A stretch of DNA of 8,432 bases from Pseudomonas sp. UBA4194 (lineage in GTDB: Bacteria > Pseudomonadota > Gammaproteobacteria > Pseudomonadales > Pseudomonadaceae), in assembly GCF_002379585.1 (NCBI RefSeq), contig NZ_DFUE01000042.1, positions 1-8,432 on the forward strand. The letters run 5' to 3'. Numbering within the stretch: the first letter of the stretch is position 1; each line of letters starts with the position of its first letter. Below are positions 1-5,677 of the stretch, piece after piece. Below the pieces are notes generated by a model, which made no database searches, was not told the DNA's origin, and saw nothing but the letters and a program-made list of their open reading frames with translations. The position numbers were made by a program, and so were the translations under genes.

Positions 1-85
1 TACCTTTGGAAACGGCGGCCATGGCACTAAGCTGGAACAGGGTAGCGAGGGAGACGACAGTGGCGAGGCGAGAGATCGCATTCAT
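1..85 (-). CDS. gtsA: Glucose ABC transporter substrate-binding protein GtsA, N-terminal fragment
   Basis: Only the first 28 codons lie in the window; the gene runs off the left edge. The reading from the ATG at 85 begins MNAISRLATVVSLATLF, then QLSAMAAVSKG. This is a Sec signal peptide: a positive residue (R6), a hydrophobic core at about residues 7-22, and a likely signal peptidase site near AMA/A (residues 21-24). A good ribosome binding site (AGGAT) lies 6 bases upstream. Identification as GtsA, the periplasmic glucose-binding component of GtsABCD, rests on recognising the Pseudomonas GtsA N-terminus. It also rests on position: in Pseudomonas the gts operon follows edd-glk-gltR-gtrS in the same direction. 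The mature domain is not visible, so a different binding protein cannot be formally excluded. Confidence 0.8.
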   Translation of the reverse strand, partial: MNAISRLATVVSLATLFQLSAMAAVSKG

Positions 86-90
86 GGGAC

Positions 91-107
91 ATCCTTTTTT
101 TGTTGTT
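91..107 (-). promoter_or_regulatory. gtsA ribosome binding site with adjoining A-rich Hfq/Crc-type motif
   Basis: Read on the minus strand, AACAACAAAAAAAGGAT directly precedes the gtsA start codon by six bases. AACAACAA fits the AAnAAnAA catabolite-activity motif bound by Hfq with Crc in Pseudomonas, and it abuts the Shine-Dalgarno AGGA. The motif match and position are seen directly. Repression by Hfq/Crc is inferred from the known mechanism, in which Hfq bound at such motifs blocks ribosome loading. Confidence 0.55.
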
Positions 108-114
108 ATGCAGA

Positions 115-130
115 TGCAAGTCTGGTGCTT
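115..130 (-). promoter_or_regulatory. Possible sigma-54-like -24/-12 element upstream of gtsA
   Basis: Minus-strand AAGCACC-N4-TTGCA has the exact spacing of the sigma-54 consensus TGGCACG-N4-TTGCA and keeps GCAC and TTGC. However, the conserved TGG of the -24 box reads AAG, which would normally weaken it badly. A sigma-70 alternative (TTCACC-N16-TACACT, minus strand, 170-143) is equally arguable. The same bases also form a short inverted repeat, GCAAG/CTTGC. Confidence 0.2.
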
Positions 131-142
131 GCGCTGCAGGGG

Positions 143-170
143 AGTGTAATCAGGTGTTGCGGCGGGTGAA
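143..170 (-). promoter_or_regulatory. Candidate sigma-70 promoter for gtsA
   Basis: On the minus strand TTCACC (170-165, four of six consensus bases) and TACACT (148-143, four of six) are 16 bases apart. A transcript from here would start near 136 and give a ~50-base leader that includes the A-rich motif. The match is moderate and rests on sequence only; it competes with the sigma-54-like element just downstream. Confidence 0.3.
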
Positions 171-188
171 GTAACGAAGGGATGGGGA

Positions 189-210
189 AATGTCACGGGA
201 TGGTGACATT
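189..210. promoter_or_regulatory. Perfect 22-bp palindromic operator candidate upstream of gtsA
   Basis: AATGTCAC and GTGACATT are exact reverse complements separated by six bases (GGGATG). The site lies about 104 bp upstream of the gtsA start codon. A perfect 8+8 dyad with an A/T-edged core looks like a dimeric regulator site. No T-tract follows on either strand, so it does not look like a terminator. The bound factor is unknown; the local response regulator GltR and a sugar-responsive repressor are both possible. Confidence 0.45.
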
Positions 211-223
211 GGGGTTGGGTACT

Positions 224-405
224 GTTTGAGGTTTGCGGTGAATGGTCCCCTCACCCCAGCCCTCTCCCTGAGGGAGAGGGAGCCGTGCGCGGTGCGCTTT
301 CAACCCCCTCTCCACCGGGAGGTAGCCGTACGCGGTGAGCTTTTAGCTCCCTCTCCCTCAGGGAGAGGGCTGGGGTGAGGGGACCATTCAACGCAAATCT
401 CAACC
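224..405. repeat. Long inverted-repeat element with nested hairpins
   Basis: The arms 239-283 and 346-390 are perfect 45-base reverse complements. Extending to 224-283 and 346-405 gives 60-base arms with only three mismatches. Each arm contains its own near-perfect hairpin: CCCTCTCCCT / AGGGAGAGGG with one base between, at 260-280 and 349-369. The 62-base centre holds a degenerate direct copy. The motif with CCTCACCCCAGCCCTCTCCC is a recurrent intergenic repeat in Pseudomonas and other Proteobacteria. It fills most of the gap between the gtrS stop and the gtsA control region, so gtrS transcripts would fold strongly here. There is no transposase and no clear target duplication. The rest of 86-410 holds the gtsA control sites and no gene. 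Confidence 0.9.
281..343 (+). repeat. Direct repeat pair inside the inverted-repeat element
   Basis: AGCCGTGCGCGGTGCGCTTT at 281-300 recurs as AGCCGTACGCGGTGAGCTTT at 324-343, 18 of 20 bases identical and 43 bp apart. Each follows a CCCTCTCC-type segment (260-280 and about 305-322). The centre of the element is therefore a decayed second copy of the left unit in the same orientation, and the right arm is a copy in inverse orientation. Confidence 0.75.
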
Positions 406-410
406 CTCAC

Positions 411-1883
411 TCACCCCACATTACGCGGTAGCACCAATGTCACCCGCAACCCACCTACGGGCAGGTTCTGCAATGACACTTCCCCACCATGGCTGTGGGC
501 GATATTGCGCGCGATACCCAGCCCCAATCCATAGCCCTGCTGCGTGCCAGCCAGTCGAAAGTGCGGTTCGAACACTTTCTGCAAGCGCTGTTGGGGCACC
601 CCCGGCCCTTCGTCGTCGACGTACAGCACAAAGGCCTCGGCATCGTCCTGAATAGACAGGTGAGCACGGTCGCCGTACTTCAGCGCGTTGTCGATCAGGT
701 TGCCCATGCAGCGCTTGAGGGCCAGCGGCTTGCCTGGGTACGGGCGCCTGGCTTCGCCCTGCAAGGTCACCCGCCCATTGCCCTGGGGCGCGAGATACGG
801 CTCGACCAGGCAGTCGAGCACCTGATTGAGGTCCACCCGCTCGATGTTCTCGTGGATGTCGGTGTCCTTCACGCACTGCAGGGCGCCTTTGACCAACAAT
901 TCCAACTCGTCCAGGTCGCGCCCGAACTTGGCCTCCAGCAGCGGATCCTCCAACAGCTCCACGCGCAGGCGCAAGCGGGTGATGGGCGTGCGCAGGTCAT
1001 GGGAGATGGCGCTGAACAACTGGCTGCGCTCGGTCAGGTAGCGGCTGATGCGCTCGCGCATGGCGTTCAGCGCCCGCGCCACTTCCACCACTTCGCTGCC
1101 GCCGCCCTCCATGGGCGGCTCATCGTTCACGGCGCCCAGGGACATATCCCGGGCGGCTCTGGCCAGCCGCTTCAGTGGCCGGCTTTGCCAGTGCACCAGC
1201 AGGCCGATGAACAGCAGCAGAAAGCCGCTGGTCAGAGCGATGAACCAGATCTGCTGGGCAGGCAAGCCCTCTTCTTCCAGGGTGGTGTAGGGCTCGGGCA
1301 GCAACGAAGCGATGTACAGCCATTCAGTGGGCCCCAGGCGGATCTGGGTCACCAGCACCGGCGGGTTCACCGGCTCCAGGGTCAGGGCGTAATGGGCCCA
1401 GGAACGCGGCAGTTCATCCAGCTTCAGGCCGCTGTTGAAGATCCGCAGATCGTCCGGGCTGACGAAGGTCACCGAGATATCCACATCACTGCCCAGCTGG
1501 GTTCTGAGCACACTGGACACCGCATCGATCACGGCTGACTTGCGCGCCGTGGGCTCGAGCAGTTGCATGCCCAGAGGCTTGTCGTTGAGCGATACGAAAA
1601 ATCGCGTGCCACCCATGCTGCGCAACTGGTCCAGCACCAGCGGACGATAGGCCAGCGGCAGGGAGCGAAAATAACTGACGCTGGCCGCCATCGAATGGGC
1701 CAGGCTGCGGGCGCTGGTCACCAGCCCCTCGAGTTGCGTGGCGCGCAACTGCGAGAGCCAGATCACGCTGGACAGGCCCTGCGCCAACAGCACGGCGAGT
1801 AACGTCAGCAGCAACATCCTGCCCAGTAGCGAACGCGGCTTAAACAGGCGCAACGTGGGCCGCCAGCAAATACCCACTGCCAC
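411..1883 (-). CDS. gtrS: Sensor histidine kinase GtrS (GltS) of the glucose-responsive two-component system
   Basis: Membrane sensor kinase of 490 residues from the upstream ATG. It has a first membrane segment at about 21-44, a periplasmic sensor domain at about 45-210, a second membrane segment at 212-232 (WFIALTSGFLLLFIGLLVHW), and a HAMP linker at about 233-283. The dimerisation/phosphorylation H-box is SAISHDLRTPITRLR with His295. The ATPase domain shows the N-box (MGNLIDNALKYG, 393-404), the G1 box (DDEGPG, 423-428), an F-box (FEPHFR) and the G2 box (GYGLGLG, 450-456), so all catalytic motifs are intact. In P. aeruginosa GtrS is reported to sense 2-ketogluconate and 6-phosphogluconate and to phosphorylate GltR. 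The start is uncertain. The ATG at 1883 overlaps gltR by 44 bases and has no convincing ribosome binding site. TTG at 1853 (reading LRLFKPRS) or the ATG at 1817 are alternatives, and the shorter forms keep the first membrane segment. Confidence 0.9.
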   Translation of the reverse strand: MAVGICWRPTLRLFKPRSLLGRMLLLTLLAVLLAQGLSSVIWLSQLRATQLEGLVTSARSLAHSMAASVSYFRSLPLAYRPLVLDQLRSMGGTRFFVSLNDKPLGMQLLEPTARKSAVIDAVSSVLRTQLGSDVDISVTFVSPDDLRIFNSGLKLDELPRSWAHYALTLEPVNPPVLVTQIRLGPTEWLYIASLLPEPYTTLEEEGLPAQQIWFIALTSGFLLLFIGLLVHWQSRPLKRLARAARDMSLGAVNDEPPMEGGGSEVVEVARALNAMRERISRYLTERSQLFSAISHDLRTPITRLRLRVELLEDPLLEAKFGRDLDELELLVKGALQCVKDTDIHENIERVDLNQVLDCLVEPYLAPQGNGRVTLQGEARRPYPGKPLALKRCMGNLIDNALKYGDRAHLSIQDDAEAFVLYVDDEGPGVPQQRLQKVFEPHFRLAGTQQGYGLGLGIARNIAHSHGGEVSLQNLPVGGLRVTLVLPRNVG

Positions 1884-2562
1884 GCACGGTACGGATCAGC
1901 CGGGGCGGCTTCTCGTTGTCGCGCAGGCGTTGGCGCAACCGGCTCACTGCCATGTCGACGATGCGATCCAGGGGCATGGGCTCGCGCCCCCGAGTGGCGT
2001 TGCCGATGGTGTCGCGGTCGAGGATCTGCTGGGGATGGTCGAGAAACAGCTTGAGCAGGGCGAAGTCGGCACCGGACAGGAACACCTCTTCGCCATCGAT
2101 GTGAAACAGTCGATGGCTGACGGTGTCCAGCCGCCAATCTTCGAAGCCCAGGACCTCGCTGCTGCGCTCCTGACCGAACTGGCTGCGGCGCAGCAGCGCC
2201 TTGATGCGGGCCTGCAATTCGCGTGGACTGAACGGCTTGCCCAGATAGTCGTCGGCCCCCAGTTCCAGGCCGATCACCCGGTCGGCTTCGTCGGAACTGG
2301 CGGTGAGCATGATGATCGGCACATGAGCCATGCGCGGGTGCTGGCGGATCCAGCGGCACAGGCTGAAGCCATCCTCATCGGGCAGCATCACGTCGAGGAT
2401 CACCAGATCGGTGGCGGCTTCGGCATTCAGCGCTTCGCGAAAGCCCGCGCCGTCGGCGGTGGTGCGCACGGCGAAACCGGCGCGGCTCAGGTAGGTGTCC
2501 AACAGTTCGCGGATTTCCTGGTCGTCATCGACCAGCAGGATCGACTTGCCGGCAGTGCTCAC
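1840..2562 (-). CDS. gltR: Response regulator GltR, OmpR family
   Basis: 240-residue response regulator. The receiver domain (about 6-120) has acidic pocket D12-D13, phosphoacceptor D57 in LVILDVMLPD, T87 and K109, all in canonical places. The C-terminal winged-helix DNA-binding domain (about 140-236) ends in the typical IRTVRGSGYLL. The start is GTG at 2562, with AAGGA seven bases upstream, and the protein begins MSTAGKSILLVDDD. It is the partner of the kinase whose start overlaps its 3' end. In Pseudomonas GltR controls glucose porin, transport and Entner-Doudoroff genes in response to GtrS. The mRNA has an A-rich motif abutting the ribosome binding site, suggesting Hfq/Crc control. It lies 65 bp after glk in the same direction and may be co-transcribed with edd-glk, although the spacer holds a strong hairpin. 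Confidence 0.93.
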   Translation of the reverse strand: MSTAGKSILLVDDDQEIRELLDTYLSRAGFAVRTTADGAGFREALNAEAATDLVILDVMLPDEDGFSLCRWIRQHPRMAHVPIIMLTASSDEADRVIGLELGADDYLGKPFSPRELQARIKALLRRSQFGQERSSEVLGFEDWRLDTVSHRLFHIDGEEVFLSGADFALLKLFLDHPQQILDRDTIGNATRGREPMPLDRIVDMAVSRLRQRLRDNEKPPRLIRTVRGSGYLLAAHVAPV

Positions 2563-2569
2563 GTTGGCG

Positions 2570-2583
2570 TCCTTGTTGTTATT
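2570..2583 (-). promoter_or_regulatory. gltR ribosome binding site with adjoining A-rich Hfq/Crc-type motif
   Basis: Minus-strand AATAACAACAAGGA contains two overlapping AAnAAnAA matches (AATAACAA and AACAACAA) that run straight into the Shine-Dalgarno AAGGA, seven bases before the GTG start. It is nearly the same as the gtsA leader. This suggests that glucose uptake and its regulator share post-transcriptional catabolite repression; the binding itself is inferred. Confidence 0.5.
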
Positions 2584-2609
2584 GCCGGGTCGATACGCCC
2601 GGCTTTTTT
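2584..2609 (+). terminator. Intrinsic terminator on the plus strand, opposite to the flanking genes
   Basis: GCCGGG (2584-2589) and CCCGGC (2598-2603) form a perfect 6-bp GC stem with an 8-base loop, followed at once by six Ts (2604-2609). This is a canonical Rho-independent terminator for plus-strand transcription, yet both neighbours (glk and gltR) are on the minus strand. Read in the gene direction, the same hairpin is preceded by six As and followed by AATAACAAC, so it should not terminate efficiently. It may stop antisense transcription entering glk-edd, or act as an mRNA stability hairpin between glk and gltR. Confidence 0.75.
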
Positions 2610-2627
2610 CAAGGCCTGATTAAACGC

Positions 2628-3581
2628 TCAAGCCAGCGCCTGTTGCAAGGCCACACCGGCCCCCAGCAGGCCCGAGAACTCGGCGGTCACCACCCACACC
2701 GGAATGCCTTCGAAGTATTCGCTCATGCAGCCCTTGTCGGCGAAGCTGTCGGCGAAGCCGCTTTCGAGGAACAGATCGAGAAAACGCGGAATCACACCGC
2801 CCACGATATACACCCCGCCACGACCGCCGACGGTGAGCACATTGTTGCCGGCGACGCGGCCGAGGAAACGGCAGAACTGCTCGATGGTAGCGACGGCGGC
2901 GGGGTCGCCCTCAAGGCCGGCTTCGGTGACTTCGGCCGGCGATGTGCAGGTGGCCTCGAGGCCATCCACTGCGCACACAGTTTGATACAACCTCAGCAAG
3001 CCGCCACCGCTGAGGATGGTCTCGGCACTGACGTGGCCGATCTGCGCTTCGATGTGGGCGCGCAACTGAGCTTCGCGAGGACTGCCCACCGGCAGATCGA
3101 CGTGACCGCCCTCCCCCGGCAAGGCCATCCAACTGTTGCGCAGGCTGAGCAAGGTGCCCACGCCCAGGCCGGTGCCCGGACCAATCACTACGGCGGGCCG
3201 GGACGGGTCGGCTTCGCCGGCGCAAACCTGTTGATACTCATCGGGCTGCAGGCGGGTCATGCCCAGGGCCATGGCGGTGAAGTCGTTGATCAGCAGCAAT
3301 TGCTCGACCTGCAAGGTCTTGCAGAACGCCTTGCGGCTCAGCCGCCAATGACTGTTGGTGAAGCGAAATTCATCGCCGTCCACGGGCCCTGCGACCGCCA
3401 GGCAGGCGTGGCCGATGTCGCCCTTTTCAAGCTTGAGGTCAGCCATGTATACGCCGATGGCATGCTCGGGGCTGGTGTGGTCGGCTGTGGGGAACACCCG
3501 AACCGAATGCAATGCATCGTTTTCCCAGATGGCGAAACGTGCGTTGGTACCGCCGATGTCGCCAACCAGGGCGAGTGTCAT
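2628..3581 (-). CDS. glk: Glucokinase
   Basis: ATP-dependent cytoplasmic glucokinase of the bacterial Glk family (not ROK), 317 residues, a usual length. It converts glucose to glucose 6-phosphate for the Entner-Doudoroff route. The phosphate-binding loop GDIGGTNARFA (7-17) opens the protein. The sugar site residues known from E. coli Glk are all at the same numbers: N99 and D100 (catalytic base, in LLINDF), E157 and H160 (in GEGGH), and E187. The second nucleotide loop GPGTGLGVG (134-142) and the C-terminal GGVYIVGGV (255-263) are intact. The ATG at 3581 overlaps the edd stop (ATGA), with GGAG eight bases upstream, so translation is coupled to edd. Confidence 0.97.
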   Translation of the reverse strand: MTLALVGDIGGTNARFAIWENDALHSVRVFPTADHTSPEHAIGVYMADLKLEKGDIGHACLAVAGPVDGDEFRFTNSHWRLSRKAFCKTLQVEQLLLINDFTAMALGMTRLQPDEYQQVCAGEADPSRPAVVIGPGTGLGVGTLLSLRNSWMALPGEGGHVDLPVGSPREAQLRAHIEAQIGHVSAETILSGGGLLRLYQTVCAVDGLEATCTSPAEVTEAGLEGDPAAVATIEQFCRFLGRVAGNNVLTVGGRGGVYIVGGVIPRFLDLFLESGFADSFADKGCMSEYFEGIPVWVVTAEFSGLLGAGVALQQALA

Positions 3582-5404
3582 CGCAAAATCTCCAACCCCG
3601 AAGTAAAGGCACTGGCGCCCTGCTCGGCCGAGCTGAAGGCCTGGCGCATGAACGCAAAGAGTTCACGCCCGCAACCCACGCCGTTGGCCAAGGTGCCGAC
3701 CGCCGGGGTGCGACTGGCCAGCGTCTGGGCATCGAGACGCACCTGCAGGGTGCCTTCGATACCGTCGACCCGGATGATATCGCCATCCTGCACCAACGCC
3801 AACGGGCCACCACTGGCCGCTTCCGGGCTGACATGGATAGCCGCCGGGATCTTGCCTGACGCACCGGACATGCGTCCGTCCGTGACCAGGGCGACTTTGA
3901 ACCCGCGGTCCTGCAATACGCCCAGGAACGGGGTCATCTTGTGCAGTTCGGGCATGCCATTGGAGCGCGGGCCCTGGAAGCGCATCACCGCGACAAAATC
4001 TTTTTCCAGCTCGCCGGCCTTGAAGGCGTCGGCCAGTTCCTGCTGGTCCTGGAAGACCCTGCACGGCGCCTCCACCACCTGGTTTTCCAGCGCTACGGCA
4101 GACACCTTCATCACTCCGCGACCCAGGTTGCCCTCCATCACGCGCAGCCCGCCTTCAGCGGAGAAAGGCCGAGCGACGGGTCGCAGAATGGCTTCGTCGA
4201 GGCTGTTGACCGGGCCTTCGCGCCACACCAGCTTGCCGTCTTCCAGAAACGGTTCCTGGGTGTAGCGACTCAGGCCAAAGCCGGCCACGGTGTTGACGTC
4301 TTCGTGCAGCAGCCCGGCGCCGAGCAACTCGCGGATCAGGAACGACATGCCACCGGCAGCCTGGAAGTGGTTGATATCGGCTTTGCCGTTTGGGTACACA
4401 TGGGACAGGGTCGGCACCACCTCGGACAGATCGGCCATGTCCTGCCAGGTGAGGATGATGCCTGCGGCCATGGCGATGGCCGGCATGTGCAAGGTGTGAT
4501 TGGTGGAGCCGCCGGTGGCGTTCAACGCGACGATGGAATTGACCAGCGACTTCTCGTCGACGATACGGCCGATGGGCGTGAAATTGCCGTTGGCCTTGGT
4601 CAGGCGGGTCACCTGGTGCGCGGCCTCGTGGTTGAGGGCGTCGCGCAGCGGCGTATTCGGATTGACGAACGAAGCGCCCGGCAAGTGCAGACCCAGCACT
4701 TCCATCAGCAGCTGGTTGGTGTTGGCGGTGCCGTAGAAAGTGCAGGTGCCCGGGCTGTGGTAGGACTTCATCTCCGACTCCAGCAGCTCCTCGCGGCTGG
4801 CCTTGCCTTCGGCGTAGCGCTGGCGAACGTCGGCCTTCTCCTTGTTGGAAATACCTGATGGCATCGGTCCGCCGGGCACGAAGATCATCGGCAGGTGGCC
4901 GAAACGCAGCGCGCCCATCATCAGGCCTGGAACGATCTTGTCGCAGATCCCGAGCATCAGGGCGCCGTCGAACATGTTGTGCGAGAGGGCCACGGCGGTG
5001 GACAGCGCGATGGTCTCGCGGCTGGCCAGGCTCAACTCCATGCCGGGTTCGCCTTGGGTCACACCGTCGCACATGGCCGGCACGCCACCGGCGAACTGGC
5101 CCACCGAGCCGATTTCGCGCAGGGCCTGCTTGAGTTGCTCGGGGTAGGTCTCGTAAGGCTGGTGCGCGGAGAGCATGTCGTTATAAGACGAAACAATTGC
5201 GATATTCGCCGCGTTCATCATGCGCAAATGATGCTTGTCTTCACTGCCGCATCCCGCCACGCCGTGGGCAAAGTTGGCGCACTGCAGCTTGCCGCGCATC
5301 GGGCCATCGCTGGCAGCGCCGTCGATCAGTTGCAGGTAGTGCTCGCGCGTAGCTCGGCTACGGGCAATCAGCCGTTGGGTGACCTCAAGGACGCGGGGAT
5401 GCAT
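3578..5404 (-). CDS. edd: 6-Phosphogluconate dehydratase
   Basis: Entner-Doudoroff dehydratase of the IlvD/Edd family, 608 residues (full family length). It turns 6-phosphogluconate into 2-keto-3-deoxy-6-phosphogluconate, the substrate of Eda and the effector of HexR. The [4Fe-4S] cysteines fall at C154 (LGICDKIVPG) and C221 (SPGTCTFYGTANTNQ), the positions expected from E. coli Edd. C112 in PAMCDGVTQGEPG and the phosphate-site region GGPMPSGISNKEK (178-190) are present. The C-terminal signature RFQGPRSNGMPELHKMTP and VTDGRMSGASGKIP are intact. The ATG at 5404 has GGAG eight bases upstream. It is first gene of edd-glk(-gltR-gtrS), divergent from gap. Two HexR operators in the shared spacer indicate repression relieved by its own product. 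Confidence 0.98.
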   Translation of the reverse strand: MHPRVLEVTQRLIARSRATREHYLQLIDGAASDGPMRGKLQCANFAHGVAGCGSEDKHHLRMMNAANIAIVSSYNDMLSAHQPYETYPEQLKQALREIGSVGQFAGGVPAMCDGVTQGEPGMELSLASRETIALSTAVALSHNMFDGALMLGICDKIVPGLMMGALRFGHLPMIFVPGGPMPSGISNKEKADVRQRYAEGKASREELLESEMKSYHSPGTCTFYGTANTNQLLMEVLGLHLPGASFVNPNTPLRDALNHEAAHQVTRLTKANGNFTPIGRIVDEKSLVNSIVALNATGGSTNHTLHMPAIAMAAGIILTWQDMADLSEVVPTLSHVYPNGKADINHFQAAGGMSFLIRELLGAGLLHEDVNTVAGFGLSRYTQEPFLEDGKLVWREGPVNSLDEAILRPVARPFSAEGGLRVMEGNLGRGVMKVSAVALENQVVEAPCRVFQDQQELADAFKAGELEKDFVAVMRFQGPRSNGMPELHKMTPFLGVLQDRGFKVALVTDGRMSGASGKIPAAIHVSPEAASGGPLALVQDGDIIRVDGIEGTLQVRLDAQTLASRTPAVGTLANGVGCGRELFAFMRQAFSSAEQGASAFTSGLEILR

Positions 5405-5526
5405 GTGAAGAACTCCAGGCTAATGGGGCGACCTCTGCGGTATTTCCCAGAACTCCAATCCACGCCTAGGCTCAAAGGCTTGAAGGCGGAAAATCGAATC
5501 AAAGGGAATGCCGTACCGGTCACTCG

Positions 5527-5541
5527 TTGTAGATAGAACAA
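5527..5541. promoter_or_regulatory. HexR operator, edd-proximal
   Basis: TTGT-AGATAGA-ACAA matches the HexR consensus TTGT-N7/8-ACAA exactly. It lies 122 bp upstream of the edd start codon. A weak minus-strand -10-like TATTTT (5545-5540) overlaps it, so bound HexR would cover the likely edd promoter. The consensus and the KDPG-relieved repression of edd and gap by HexR are established in P. putida; occupancy here is inferred. Confidence 0.85.
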
Positions 5542-5561
5542 AATATTGCCACTAAAAAGGC

Positions 5562-5589
5562 TTGTTTTCTATTTCTATGCGAATAATCT
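5562..5589 (+). promoter_or_regulatory. Candidate gap promoter
   Basis: TTGTTT (5562-5567) and TAATCT (5584-5589) are 16 bases apart in a local AT-rich stretch, and each matches three of six sigma-70 consensus bases. The start would be near 5596, inside the adjoining HexR site, which fits a repressible promoter. The boxes are weak, so exact placement is a guess. Confidence 0.3.
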
Positions 5590-5603
5590 TGTAATTCCAA
5601 CAA
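5589..5603. promoter_or_regulatory. HexR operator, gap-proximal
   Basis: TTGT-AATTCCA-ACAA is a second exact match to TTGT-N7/8-ACAA, 74 bp upstream of the gap start codon and overlapping the presumed gap transcription start. Its centre is 62 bp from the centre of the first operator, about six helical turns, so both would face the same side of the DNA. Confidence 0.85.
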
Positions 5604-5677
5604 CAAAACAGATTACGTGACCTGCTTGCCCCGGACCTGACCACGGGGAATCACCCAATCTGACACAGGAATCACTC

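Noticed and set aside
190..378. 62-codon open frame on the plus strand
   Set aside because: It is made almost wholly of the inverted-repeat element, has no ribosome binding site, and its second half is the mirror of its first.
224..405. Inverted-repeat element as a MITE or insertion sequence
   Set aside because: No target-site duplication could be found at either end and there is no transposase-like sequence. It is called a repeat only.
489..1538. 349-codon plus-strand frame antisense to gtrS (and 1738-2619 antisense to gltR/gtrS)
   Set aside because: The composition is rich in Q, H and A with no motifs. The minus-strand kinase and regulator motifs are complete, so these are shadows.
2643..4265. 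540-codon open frame on the plus strand antisense to glk and edd
   Set aside because: It is a by-product of GC-rich codon use. The opposite strand encodes intact, fully conserved glucokinase and Edd, and the antisense product has no recognisable domain.
5409..5457. Nine-base direct repeat AGAACTCCA at 5409-5417 and 5449-5457 upstream of edd
   Set aside because: The first copy is simply the edd ribosome binding site region. The second has no start codon at a suitable distance. Two nine-base matches in this space can be chance.
5629..5648. CCCCG/CGGGG hairpin in the gap leader as a riboswitch or attenuator
   Set aside because: It is only a 5-bp stem with no alternative pairing or T-tract, too weak to call.
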